Positions 17,087 to 25,384 of a stretch of 35,665 bases of DNA are shown here, one piece after another. The DNA is from an uncultured Lachnospiraceae bacterium (GTDB taxonomy: Bacteria > Bacillota > Clostridia > Lachnospirales > Lachnospiraceae): contig CAMNQN010000002.1 of the NCBI GenBank assembly GCA_946549155.1, forward strand, positions 1 through 35,665, given 5' to 3'. How positions within the stretch are numbered: the stretch's first letter is position 1; each line of letters begins with the position of its first letter. Both the position numbers and the translations under genes were made by a program. The notes under the pieces were generated by a model, which was given only the letters and a program-made list of their open reading frames with translations, searched no databases and was not told the origin of the DNA.

Positions 17087-17150
17087 ACGTTTCCTCCTCT
17101 ATTTATCTCAACTGATGTCTTATCCATCGCAATGTATCTCGCAGAACTTG

Positions 17151-17237
17151 GTTACTATTCACTTCGTTCGCAGTAACACGCCGCGCGATGCACAGAAATT
17201 GTACCTCCGGCACAATTTCCCACTGCTTCCCCTTCGC
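17151..17237. mobile_element. Truncated second copy of the MITE-like element
   Basis: It starts GTTACTATTCA and follows the 2005 element closely for about 85 bp, with the CACTTCGTTC loop, GCGATGCACAGAAATTGT and CACAATTTC blocks shared. Both hairpins (GTTACT/AGTAAC and GAAATTGT/ACAATTTC) are kept by compensating changes. The right terminal repeat and target duplication are missing. It lies between wecE and the SMR gene, about 11 bp from the latter's stop. Confidence 0.75.
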
Positions 17238-17247
17238 CAAGCCAAGG

Positions 17248-17592
17248 CTACAGGGCAAACACAAGCATACCCGCCAGCATAATTCCCATCCCAAGCAGCC
17301 TTCGTCTGCTGATCTTTTCCTTCAGCATCAGTACCCCGAAAACCGGCACAAATATGTAGCTGGCAGATTCAATCACCGGGGACATGGTCAGCGGCACATA
17401 TTTCAGTGCATACATCGTCAGCAGCGTGGACAGAAAAAAAATGCCGTAGGCCGTGATGACGATGGGATTCAGATACTCTTTGATCCTGCTGTCATATTTT
17501 TTATTCGCCGCAATCTTTAATAAAACCTGGGAAAAGGAGGAAATCAACACGGAAAACATCCAGATCCCTATGTACTTGCTCATCTCACTCAT
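17248..17592 (-). CDS. SMR-family membrane protein, ArnE/ArnF-like subunit
   Basis: This 114-residue protein has four predicted transmembrane helices (about 7-28, 44-67, 68-92 and 98-114). It resembles small multidrug resistance/EamA half-size transporters, including ArnE, for example in SVLISSFSQVLLKIA near the N-terminus and EKISRRRLLGMGIMLAG at the end. In Gram-negatives ArnE and ArnF together flip undecaprenyl-phosphate-linked Ara4N across the membrane. The ATG lies inside the end of the upstream SMR gene (8-bp overlap), so the two are probably made together and may form a heterodimer. Next to WecE and WbqC, the likely cargo is a lipid-linked amino sugar (inference). Confidence 0.78.
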   Translation of the reverse strand: MSEMSKYIGIWMFSVLISSFSQVLLKIAANKKYDSRIKEYLNPIVITAYGIFFLSTLLTMYALKYVPLTMSPVIESASYIFVPVFGVLMLKEKISRRRLLGMGIMLAGMLVFAL

Positions 17593-17953
17593 TTCCGCTC
17601 ACTCCTATGATAATCCCGATCAGCACAATCAGCGTGCCCAGCATTTTCTTCCAGGTGAAAACCTCCTGAAAAATCATAACGCCCCAGAGGATCCCCCAGA
17701 TCATGGTGATGGGTTTATTCGTAAACGCAAAGGTAAGAGACATATGCTTGAGTACCTGCTGCCATACCAGCGCAAAGGCGAAGGTGATGAAAAGCACCAG
17801 ACCGTAATAAAAGAAAAACTTCACAGACAGGAATTTCTGACGGCCCGCCATCTTGGACGCCGCGCCGGCCATGGAGTTTACGATCAGGCTCAGATGCAGG
17901 ATGATAAACCATTTCAGGGATACCTCCAGCCTACTCTTTTTTTTCTTTGGCAT
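17585..17953 (-). CDS. SMR-family membrane protein, partner of the 17248 gene
   Basis: This 122-residue protein has a basic N-terminus (MPKKKKSRLEV) and four predicted helices. It shows the SMR/EamA pattern (FTNKPITMIWGILWG, then FQEVFTWKKMLGTLIVLIG). It is the first gene of operon II, with its own promoter and an AGGAG site 9 nt before ATG. The 8-bp overlap with the next SMR gene mirrors arnE-arnF organisation. The pair could be read as one ten-helix EamA protein split by a frameshift. However, each part has four complete helices and the second has its own ribosome site, so two subunits is the better reading. Substrate not known; a lipid-linked amino sugar is inferred from context. Confidence 0.78.
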   Translation of the reverse strand: MPKKKKSRLEVSLKWFIILHLSLIVNSMAGAASKMAGRQKFLSVKFFFYYGLVLFITFAFALVWQQVLKHMSLTFAFTNKPITMIWGILWGVMIFQEVFTWKKMLGTLIVLIGIIIGVSGNE

Positions 17954-17989
17954 TCTGTTTCGCTCCTGTTCATTTATACAGTATTTCTA

Positions 17990-18018
17990 ATTATAACATT
18001 CTGTTTTAAAAACCGCAA
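17990..18018 (-). promoter_or_regulatory. Promoter of polysaccharide operon II
   Basis: TTGCGG (18018-18013) and TATAAT (17995-17990) are spaced by 17 bp, about 30 nt ahead of the SMR gene start. It is divergent from the wbqC promoter. Confidence 0.7.
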
Positions 18019-18052
18019 TACCCCGTATCTTCATATTTACTTTTTTGAAAAA

Positions 18053-18081
18053 TAGTGTAAAATAAAAAGTTAGAATATAAT
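18053..18081 (+). promoter_or_regulatory. Probable promoter of the WbqC-family gene
   Basis: A perfect TATAAT lies at 18076-18081 with only a weak -35 (TAGTGT, 18053-18058, 17-bp spacing). The region is very AT-rich, which may compensate. The operon II promoter lies about 35 bp away in the opposite direction, so the two may influence each other. Confidence 0.5.
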
Positions 18082-18136
18082 TTTGCGCAGTGAAACGCTG
18101 CCATATCAGAAGGTTATACCGATAAGGAGCATATTT

Positions 18137-18838
18137 ATGAAAAAAGTGGCAATTCTTCAGTCCAATTACATTCCCTGGAAGGGATATTTTGATATTATCA
18201 ATATGGTGGATGAGTTTATTCTCTACGATGACATGCAGTACACCCGTCGGGACTGGAGAAACCGAAACCAGATCAAAACCGTGGACGGCGTAAAATGGCT
18301 CACCATCCCGGTGGAAAGCAAGGGAAAATTCTTTCAGAAAATCAATGAGACAAAGGTTTCTGACCACAAGTGGGCTCAGGAACACTGGCGGGCCCTCTGC
18401 TTAAACTACGCGAAGGCGCCCTACTTTAAAACCTATGAACCAATCTTTGAGGAGACCTACCGAAAAGCCGGCGAGATGGAATATCTAAGCCACATCAACC
18501 ACCTGTTTCTCACGGAAATCTGCAGGCTTTTAGGCATCACCACCCAGATCACCTGGTCCTCCGACTATACGCTGGCGGAGGGAAAAACAGAGCGGCTGGC
18601 AGCGCTGGTAAAATCCGCCGGGGGCAGCTACTATCTCTCCGGCCCCGCCGCCAAGGACTATATCGTGGACGAGGTCTTCGAGCAGGCCGGCATCCAGCTG
18701 GAGTACATGGACTACGAGGGCTATCCGGAATATCCCCAGCTCCACGGCGCTTTCACCCCCAATGTCAGCGTGCTGGACCTGCTGTTCATGACAGGCCCGG
18801 AGGCCCCCAAGTATATGAAGAGCTTTTCGCGGGAATGA
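18137..18838 (+). CDS. WbqC-family protein (amino-sugar modification, surface glycan)
   Basis: This 233-residue soluble protein starts with the family hallmark KKVAILQSNYIPWKGYFDII. It continues with EFILYDDMQYTRRDWRNRN, LTIPVE, YLSGPAAKDYI and ends near FTPNVSVLDLLFMTGPEA. WbqC-family genes are usually found beside DegT-type aminotransferases in O-antigen and capsule loci. Their product is thought to modify the 4-amino sugar, though I cannot state the exact reaction. The WecE-like gene nearby fits that pairing. I chose ATG 18137 because AAGGAG lies 7 nt upstream; the reading frame extends back to 18083 without a ribosome site. It is the only plus-strand gene inside the polysaccharide locus and is followed by palindrome C. 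Confidence 0.88.
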   Translation: MKKVAILQSNYIPWKGYFDIINMVDEFILYDDMQYTRRDWRNRNQIKTVDGVKWLTIPVESKGKFFQKINETKVSDHKWAQEHWRALCLNYAKAPYFKTYEPIFEETYRKAGEMEYLSHINHLFLTEICRLLGITTQITWSSDYTLAEGKTERLAALVKSAGGSYYLSGPAAKDYIVDEVFEQAGIQLEYMDYEGYPEYPQLHGAFTPNVSVLDLLFMTGPEAPKYMKSFSRE

Positions 18839-18861
18839 GCGAAATAATTGGATTCCCGGAC

Positions 18862-19080
18862 GCCCGCAGGAGGCGGCAGGGGATTGTTTCCGGGACTGTT
18901 TCGGAGTTCAAGAGCTTCTAAGCACTGCAGGAGAGCTGCTAAAAGCAAAAATCCCAGCGGCATAAACTCGCTTCGCTCAAACATATGCCGCTGGGATTTT
19001 AACGCAGCTCTCCTGCAGCGCAAGAAGCTTAGAACTCCTGCAAATGTCCCGGAAACAATCCCCTGCCGCCTCCTGTGGGC
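18862..19080. repeat. Long imperfect palindrome C (219 bp)
   Basis: The left arm begins GCCCGCAGGAGGCGGCAGGG and the right arm ends with its near-complement. Pairing continues through GATTGTTTCCGGGAC, CTGCAGGAGAGCTGC and ATCCCAGCGGCAT (18951-18963) against ATGCCGCTGGGAT (18985-18997). The loop of about 21 nt holds CGCTTCGCTC. It lies between the convergent wbqC and tandem-GT4 genes, so it could stop transcription from both sides. Its length is far beyond a standard terminator, and it shares no obvious sequence with palindromes A and B. The following 200 bp (19081-19277) show nothing I can name. Confidence 0.85.
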
Positions 19081-19277
19081 TGTTTCTGGAAAGCACTAAA
19101 TAATCCAGCATTTTCCTTGCTGATCGTCAGATATATCCCAAAGATCTGTTCTAATATCCCATTCCCATACCTTCATTCCTCAATAAACTGGCATTACCGT
19201 CATTTTTTCGCCGGCCAAAGCCAGGGCCCTTTCCCCGCGCAGCTTGCGGCGGCCCCGTCCTCTTCCCCCAAAACCCC

Positions 19278-21581
19278 CTACCACTGATACAACCGCAGAA
19301 TATCCTTTCGGATTCGCTTCCAGTCCCGCTCCTGCGCTGTTTTCCGGCCGTTTTCTTTCAGTCTCTGCCGCAGTTCTTCGTCCTCCGCGACGCGTCTGAC
19401 CGCCTCCGCGCCCTTCTCGATGTCTCCCAGAGGATAGCACAGGCAGTTTTCCCCGTCCTTTAGATATTCCCGGTTTCCTTCGTTGAGGACCGCCACTGCG
19501 CAGCCGCCGGAGGCCATCATTTCCAGGGGGGGATAGGAGAAGCTTTCCAGCACGCTGGATTTCAGCAGGATGTCGCACTGCTGATAAACCTCCTGCACCT
19601 GGCTGTAGGGTACCTGGGGCAGGAATCGGTCCACCCGGTACCAGTCCTTGGGAGTGCCGTGGTAGGCCATATACCAGATTTCGTATTTTTCCTTTTCCAG
19701 CTTTTCCGCTATCCGGAAGCTTTCGTCCACATTTTTGTGGAAGGCGCTGCTGTCCCCCTCGATTAAGACACGGATACGCCGCTCTTCCTTTGGTGATTCC
19801 CGGCCCGCTTCCGGTTCTGCCTCCCCGGAGGCTTCCGGTTTTCCCGCGAATTTCTCCAGATCCAGCCCGTTGGGCGCATAGAGGGTGGGATGCCCGTACT
19901 GCTGCTCCAGCCATTCCTGACACCACTTTGAAATCGTCAGATACCACAGGTCCGGATGGTCGCCGTAGGTCTTTCTGGCCTGCATGCGCCGCGGGTCCCC
20001 CGGTTCGTAGAAATCCGGCTCATAATTTTGGACCAGATAGGCCCTTCTGCGTACGGTGGGATAGCGCCAGAGCCAGTCCACCGTGGACCACATGGTGGCC
20101 ACGGCCCCGTCGATACTGCCGTACAGCCTCAGATCATTGCAGTTTAGCACCGGGAACAGGTGATGCTCAAATTCATACCACTTCTCTTTTCCCCGCTCGT
20201 CAATGGAGAGCAGCAGCACATCCCGCCCCTCCTCCTGCAAAATTCCGCAGTGCTGCAGCGCCACCATGACGCCGCCGCTGATCTGAAATCCCGGAAGGAG
20301 AAACGCGATGGTTTCCTTGCTCTGTGCCTGTAAAAATTCCAGCAGATTTCGCCCGGTATTGGCGGTGACGCAGGCCCGGCTGCAAAAGTCAAAGGCCGTC
20401 TGCCCGATGAGCAGGCGGTACTGTGGCTGCTCGATGAGGGCGCTTAACGCTTCCTCCCACTGCTCTGCGTCCCGGCAGAGAATGCCGGTTTTCCCGTTCT
20501 CCACCATCTCGTGGAACGCACCGATATCGCTGGCCACAGTGGGCACCTTCACCAGGGCCGCCTCCACCCATTTATTCTCTGATTTCGCCCTGTTAAAAAT
20601 GGTATTCTCCAAAGGAGCCAGATTGATATCCACCTGGGCAATCATCTCCGGCAGCTTCCGCCAGTCTGTGAAGGGGTGCACCACGATCCGCTCCTGAAAG
20701 GAGCGCAGCGCTTCCGGAAGGTCCAGCTCCCCCACCAGGTGAAGGGAGAGCGTTTCATACTTCTCCATCAGTTTCACCAGAACCGGCAAAATCATCTGGA
20801 AATCATCGTTGTGGGTGATGCTGCCGCTGAAATACCCCAGCCGCACCTGGCCGATTTTCTTCCCCGGTATCCCATCGCTCCCGCTTTCCCCGGCTTTCTT
20901 TGCCGACGTATCCGGTTCCCCATCCTGCAGCTCCTGCTTTTTTTGCAGTGCCCGCAAAGACAGCGCCACCATCTCCTCCGATGCCACGTTCCGGTTCACC
21001 AGCACCTCCGGGACCATCTGCTCCAGCTCCTGGGCAAGGCCTCCGGTGGTGGTGATGGCGCCGTCACACAGCTTCAGCAGCCGTCCCATGTTCCGCACAT
21101 GATCGTCATACGCTTCCCGCTCCTGCTCCCCCAGGGTAACCAGATAGGGAATCATATCCGTGTAGGCCGTATCGATCACCAGATCGTCCACATCGTAAAA
21201 AATCGCCTTATTCAGCTTTTTCGCCCGGGCAATAAATTCCCCGATCTCATCGGTATAAGGGCACCGGAAAAAAATGAAAATACGGTAACAGCGCATCGTA
21301 TCAATCTGTAAATTCTGATAGTAAACCTCCCCGGTGGACATTCCCAGCGCCTCCAGCTGCTCCCGCTGGTGGGCCACCCGGTACCGGCCCGGATGGGGCA
21401 GATGCTCATCGCACCCGTTGATAAACAGTACATCCCGAAAACAGCCCTGAGTATAGCAGTTCTCCGCTTTTTCCCCGCTCTTCCGCTTCAGATAAAGCTT
21501 CGCTTTCTCTCCCACCTTCCGAAAACCGTCCTCCCGGAGGGTCCGGATCGTTTTTTCCGTCAAATTCTTCCAGTCCGCCAT
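19278..21581 (-). CDS. Tandem family 4-like glycosyltransferase (two GT-B domains)
   Basis: This 767-residue protein holds two GT-B modules. The first (about 45-420) includes GCDEHLPHPGRYRV, FYDVDDLVIDTAY, LGYFSGSITHNDDF and the donor-site stretch NRAKSENKWVEAALVKVPTVAS. The second (about 430-767) includes FLLPGFQISGGVMVALQHC, APNGLDLEKF, VLIEGDSSAFHKN and SSVLESFSYPPLEMMASGG. Two charged low-complexity linkers (about residues 225-240 and 610-630) are inserted. It probably makes two bonds of the repeat or side chain at the inner membrane face. The start follows AAGGAG. It is the last gene of operon I and ends before palindrome C. Confidence 0.85.
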   Translation of the reverse strand: MADWKNLTEKTIRTLREDGFRKVGEKAKLYLKRKSGEKAENCYTQGCFRDVLFINGCDEHLPHPGRYRVAHQREQLEALGMSTGEVYYQNLQIDTMRCYRIFIFFRCPYTDEIGEFIARAKKLNKAIFYDVDDLVIDTAYTDMIPYLVTLGEQEREAYDDHVRNMGRLLKLCDGAITTTGGLAQELEQMVPEVLVNRNVASEEMVALSLRALQKKQELQDGEPDTSAKKAGESGSDGIPGKKIGQVRLGYFSGSITHNDDFQMILPVLVKLMEKYETLSLHLVGELDLPEALRSFQERIVVHPFTDWRKLPEMIAQVDINLAPLENTIFNRAKSENKWVEAALVKVPTVASDIGAFHEMVENGKTGILCRDAEQWEEALSALIEQPQYRLLIGQTAFDFCSRACVTANTGRNLLEFLQAQSKETIAFLLPGFQISGGVMVALQHCGILQEEGRDVLLLSIDERGKEKWYEFEHHLFPVLNCNDLRLYGSIDGAVATMWSTVDWLWRYPTVRRRAYLVQNYEPDFYEPGDPRRMQARKTYGDHPDLWYLTISKWCQEWLEQQYGHPTLYAPNGLDLEKFAGKPEASGEAEPEAGRESPKEERRIRVLIEGDSSAFHKNVDESFRIAEKLEKEKYEIWYMAYHGTPKDWYRVDRFLPQVPYSQVQEVYQQCDILLKSSVLESFSYPPLEMMASGGCAVAVLNEGNREYLKDGENCLCYPLGDIEKGAEAVRRVAEDEELRQRLKENGRKTAQERDWKRIRKDILRLYQW

Positions 21582-21651
21582 CTTATCTCCTTATTTTCTT
21601 CCGTCGTTTGCAGGACCTTTTTTCTTTCCGCAGGCAATGATGCCGTCCTTC

Positions 21652-23088
21652 TCACGGACAGTTGGGCACTATCAGGCAAAAATAACAGTAAAACAAAAAG
21701 ACAAGCATCCCGGCGCATCCCGCATAACAGAAAATTTTCTCCGCTTTCCTGTTGCCTCCCAGCCATTTGAACCAGTTCTGATATCCCCGGATCATAAAAT
21801 ACATCAGCGGAATCAGCATTCCCATACTGTACCGGCCCTGGGGCTGGTAATCATTCACATAAGAATTGTAAATATTCAGCACATTAGGCATAATCAGTGT
21901 CACCAGCATTCCCATATGGAATACTGCTTCCTTCCGCCAGCGGGACTGCCGGTACAAATACTGTATGTGCAGTGTCTGGCCCAACACCGTCTTTTTTTCT
22001 GAAAAATAATTGATTCTGGGCGCAAAATAATCTCTGAGCGTGGGAAGGATTCCCAGAAGCCCTCCCAGGAAAAACAGCATAAACACCTTGCCGATCCACT
22101 CCGGCGGCCAGATCGTCATATAGCCAAAGCAGCCGATAAAGCTGTAATATACCATCAGAAGCCAATTATGGGCATGATTGGCAGGCTGATAGAACATCAT
22201 ATTAATCACATTTGCATTGGGATTCATCTGGAACGTATATTTATTGGAGGGCTTTCTGGCCTCCTCCGCAAACTGCTCCGCGTACTTTGTGGTGATATTC
22301 AGTCCCAGGATATCGCCGTCGTAGAGCCTGTAATTCCGCACAAACCACCATCCGGCCAGCACCGCCACAATCGCGGTGATAAACAGCCCTCTGGTCAGCA
22401 TTTTTTTCACATTCCACTTCTTCTCCTCACAAAAAAGGATGGAAAAACAGAACACCAGCACCGACGCCAGAATCACCCCGTAGGCATTATAATAGGAAAG
22501 CGCACAGATGGAAACCCCCACTGCCAGAAATGCACAGCTTTTGTAGCTCCACTCGTCCTCCAGCCCCCGAATCCAGGAATAGATCAGCATGGCAGTGGCC
22601 ACCAGGGAGAGGCCGTCGCAGTTGATATAGGTAAAGAGCACGAAGGCTCCCGGCAGCAGCGTCGTCAGGCAGAGAAACAGCTTCTCATAGGCTCCCCTGA
22701 AAAAATGCTTTCCGATCTTCATGGTAAAGTAAGCCGTTCCAACGCCAAACAGCACCTCCGCCATTCTGGCCGCCACCAGAATGGCGTGGGCGCTCATGGT
22801 GAAAATGCTGACAAGCTTCATAAAAAGATAGGAAACCATATAGGAAAGCATGGGGTAAAAGGCATAGGAAATGCCCCAGGACTCATCCAGCACCTCCGGA
22901 TCTCCCCCGTGGGGCAGCGCATTGTGACGGAAAATATAATCCACCACCTTATAGCGCATCTGCTCGTCCGGGGAAAAATTTTTCGGCTGAATCACCGCCC
23001 AGGCAAACAAAAACACCGCAATGAACCCCAGGAATGCCAGCTCCCATTTCTGTTCCCTGCTTATATGCCATCGTTTTTTCGTTTTCAT
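21652..23088 (-). CDS. Polytopic membrane protein, DUF2142-like (possible GT-C glycosyltransferase)
   Basis: This 478-residue protein has around ten or more predicted transmembrane helices. After the first helix comes PKNFSPDEQMRYKVVDYIF, an early external loop with an acidic D-E pair as in GT-C enzymes and DUF2142 proteins. Other loops include GWWFVRNYRLYDGDILG and NDYQPQGRYSMGMLIPL. GT-C proteins use lipid-phosphate sugars outside the membrane, so this one could decorate the exported glycan; that is inference. I chose ATG 23088, preceded by GGAGG at 8 nt; the longer frame to 23184 overlaps the upstream gene. It lies between the tandem GT4 gene and the WsaF-like gene. Confidence 0.78.
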   Translation of the reverse strand: MKTKKRWHISREQKWELAFLGFIAVFLFAWAVIQPKNFSPDEQMRYKVVDYIFRHNALPHGGDPEVLDESWGISYAFYPMLSYMVSYLFMKLVSIFTMSAHAILVAARMAEVLFGVGTAYFTMKIGKHFFRGAYEKLFLCLTTLLPGAFVLFTYINCDGLSLVATAMLIYSWIRGLEDEWSYKSCAFLAVGVSICALSYYNAYGVILASVLVFCFSILFCEEKKWNVKKMLTRGLFITAIVAVLAGWWFVRNYRLYDGDILGLNITTKYAEQFAEEARKPSNKYTFQMNPNANVINMMFYQPANHAHNWLLMVYYSFIGCFGYMTIWPPEWIGKVFMLFFLGGLLGILPTLRDYFAPRINYFSEKKTVLGQTLHIQYLYRQSRWRKEAVFHMGMLVTLIMPNVLNIYNSYVNDYQPQGRYSMGMLIPLMYFMIRGYQNWFKWLGGNRKAEKIFCYAGCAGMLVFLFYCYFCLIVPNCP

Positions 23089-23153
23089 TTCTGCTTCCTC
23101 CAACCTTTCCGTTTCTTCGTCCTGCCCGCGGCATGCCCTGGCAGACCTTCTCC

Positions 23154-24383
23154 CTACAGTCTGGCCTCGTCCTCCGCGATCCATCGCTTCATGGCCTCAT
23201 ACACCTTATCCGCTTCCTTCTCCCAGGAGGTCTGTTCCGCGAAGGCCATGCCCTTTTTGCAGATTTCTTCCCGGGCCCGGGGATTTTTCAGATAATACTC
23301 CATAGTATCCGCAATGGCCAGCGGATCCGAATCCACCAGCACCGCATTCTCCTCCGTCACCATCCAGGAGCTGTTCTCCCCCTTGGTGCACACCGCCACC
23401 CGGCCGCAGCCCATAATTTCCAACGGCACCAGGGAAAGATTGGTGCCGGAAATCACCAGGCACAGGTCACTCTGGGTGTAGAGCTCCGCCAATGTCTCCA
23501 TGGAAACCACCCCCCGGTTCTGATGTGGGAAGGGGATATCGTAGGTACTCACATCCCATCCGGCAAACAGTACCTCCAGCTCCGGCACCCGTTTCCACAA
23601 TTCATGCAGAGCCAGCAGTCCCAGCTCCCACTCCCTTCGGGGAGTCACCGGGCGAGCGTAGAAAAACACGGTGGGCCGGCCATCCTTCTTGGGCCGGGGA
23701 TAATAAATCTTCCGGTCATAGGAAAAACGAAAGCTGACAGCCTCCATCCCGTAATCCCGCCTGACCACATCCCGCAGCCAGTCTCCTGCCGTGATTCCCC
23801 GAAAGCCAAAGGTGTACGTATTTTCCGCGAAGGAATATTCGGAACCGTGGGCATAAAAATGAGGCTCAAAATCCTGAATAAAATAAAATTTCGAGATGGT
23901 ATTGTGAAAATTCCGCACAAAATAGGCCGTAATCCAGGAGGTCGCCACCGTGGCGTGGGCAAATTTCATGTCCTTCACATCGCAGTAGCTCTCCACCCGG
24001 GAATCCAGAAGCTGAAAATGGTCCCGCAGAAGGGTGTGCAGCTTCTCGTCATCCGTCAGCTTCACCGCCCGGTACACATAAATGCGGCTGTGAAACCCCC
24101 GGCGCTCCAGCGCGGAGATAAACCGGAAAATCGTGGTGTGGCCGCCGGACCCTTTTTCAAACTCCGGCACCACCCAGTTGATGATGGTCTGCCCCTCCCG
24201 GTTCTTTTCATAGTCCTTCCTGGAAAAAGGAATCTCCTCCCGGTTTATAATAAAGTCCCAAAATCCCAAAACGTCCTCCTTGGGCGGCTCTGGCTTTACC
24301 ACGATCCGTTTCATGGTTTTTTTCAGCCCGTTTTTCTTGTAATACCGGACCATCCTGCTGAAAATGTCATTTTTTTCTTCCAT
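23154..24383 (-). CDS. WsaF-like GT4 rhamnosyltransferase
   Basis: This 409-residue GT-B enzyme has an N-terminal part with INWVVPEFEKGSGGHTTIFR, AHATVATSWITAYFV and FYFIQDFEPHFYAHG, and a C-terminal part with YYPRP, PTVFFYARPVTPRREWELGL, VLFAGWDVS and NLSLVPLEIMGCGRVAV. These are features I associate with WsaF from the S-layer rhamnan cluster of Geobacillus, a GT4-type rhamnosyltransferase. The start at 24383 follows GGAG at 7 nt; the frame runs on to 24407 and overlaps the upstream GT2 gene. It supports a rhamnose-containing polymer, but donor and linkage cannot be read from sequence. Confidence 0.82.
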   Translation of the reverse strand: MEEKNDIFSRMVRYYKKNGLKKTMKRIVVKPEPPKEDVLGFWDFIINREEIPFSRKDYEKNREGQTIINWVVPEFEKGSGGHTTIFRFISALERRGFHSRIYVYRAVKLTDDEKLHTLLRDHFQLLDSRVESYCDVKDMKFAHATVATSWITAYFVRNFHNTISKFYFIQDFEPHFYAHGSEYSFAENTYTFGFRGITAGDWLRDVVRRDYGMEAVSFRFSYDRKIYYPRPKKDGRPTVFFYARPVTPRREWELGLLALHELWKRVPELEVLFAGWDVSTYDIPFPHQNRGVVSMETLAELYTQSDLCLVISGTNLSLVPLEIMGCGRVAVCTKGENSSWMVTEENAVLVDSDPLAIADTMEYYLKNPRAREEICKKGMAFAEQTSWEKEADKVYEAMKRWIAEDEARL

Positions 24384-24403
24384 CTGATTTCTCCTTTTTC
24401 TGT

Positions 24404-25384
24404 TCACGCCCTTCTCTGCCGGTACTGCTGGGAAATATGCCGGTCCAGGAATCTTTGCTTCGCCGGCGAATAGCTGTGATATTTTCCTCCTAAATATCCT
24501 CCCCAGAACCGGTCAAAATTCCGAAACAGAGAGTAAAACGCCCAGTAAACCTTTTCCCTCTTCGTGATGGTGGGCAGGTGCCGGATGTATACGCAGTCTC
24601 CCCGCACCTGGCGGTACAGCATTCCCGGCAGGCGCCGCCAGTGATCCGCGATCTCGAACTGGTGCAGCTCATACAGTCCCTTATATTCATCATAATACCT
24701 GGCAAAATAGGTGGACAGCTTATAGTTGTGAGAATGGTAGACCGGAGCATATGGGCAGTACACCTTCTTATAGCCCAGCTCGATGATCTCCCGTGCCCAG
24801 AACTGATCCTCCGCAAAGTTCACATCCCGGAGGGGATGCTTCTCCCAAACGCTTCTGCGCAGGCAGGAATTATTGTCGGAGAAAAAGGCCAGAAAATGGC
24901 GGTAGCTCTCCTCCCGCTCATAGCGCTCCTTATCCTCCAGCCGGTAAATCGTGTTGGTTTCCCCGAACCCCTTAAAATGCCCGGCCAGATCCCGCACGTC
25001 CAGCAGATTACAGCCGGGATAGGGGTAATGAATCCCAAAGCCCCCCGCAATCTCCGGATCCAGTTCCATGGCGTCGATAAAATTCTGAAGCCACGTATCG
25101 GAGGCAGGCAGAGCGTCCTGGGTAAGGAACACAATATAGGTCCCCGTCCCCTGGGCCGCCCCGTAATTTCTGGTTTTCCCGTGTCCAAACTCGCTGGCGG
25201 GAATCTGAAACAGGCGGCAGGGATACTTTTTTATGATCTCCAGCGTGTTATCCCGGGAACCGGAATCCACGCAGATTACCTCGTAGGTATAGGAGGTTTT
25301 CTGCTCAAACACTGCCTTTAGCACCTGATCCAGAAGAGCTCCCGCATTTTTCGTTGGTATTACAATCGAAACATCCATTTTCAT
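24404..25384 (-). CDS. Family 2 glycosyltransferase, rhamnosyltransferase-like
   Basis: This 326-residue enzyme begins MKMDVSIVIPTKNAGALLDQ and has CVDSGSRDNTLEIIKKY. The EFGHGKTRNYGA motif is common in rhamnan-type GT2s. FLTQDALPAS stands at the metal-binding position and NFAEDQFWAREIIELGY in the acceptor/catalytic region. No membrane helix is evident. Its ATG overlaps the stop of the kinase-fold gene (ATGA), so the two are translationally coupled. The same HG(G/K)TR motif recurs in the GT2 at 9293, so the two may use a related donor. Confidence 0.87.
   Translation of the reverse strand: MKMDVSIVIPTKNAGALLDQVLKAVFEQKTSYTYEVICVDSGSRDNTLEIIKKYPCRLFQIPASEFGHGKTRNYGAAQGTGTYIVFLTQDALPASDTWLQNFIDAMELDPEIAGGFGIHYPYPGCNLLDVRDLAGHFKGFGETNTIYRLEDKERYEREESYRHFLAFFSDNNSCLRRSVWEKHPLRDVNFAEDQFWAREIIELGYKKVYCPYAPVYHSHNYKLSTYFARYYDEYKGLYELHQFEIADHWRRLPGMLYRQVRGDCVYIRHLPTITKREKVYWAFYSLFRNFDRFWGGYLGGKYHSYSPAKQRFLDRHISQQYRQRRA

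Noticed and set aside
17248-17953. The two SMR genes as a single frameshifted ten-helix EamA transporter
   Set aside because: Each half has four full helices, the second has its own ribosome site, and the 8-bp overlap is typical of coupled arnE/arnF-like genes.
19081-19277. Possible coding extension or lost C-terminus of the tandem GT4 gene
   Set aside because: The GT4 frame ends at a clear stop after a complete C-terminal domain; the remaining sequence has no continuing motif.
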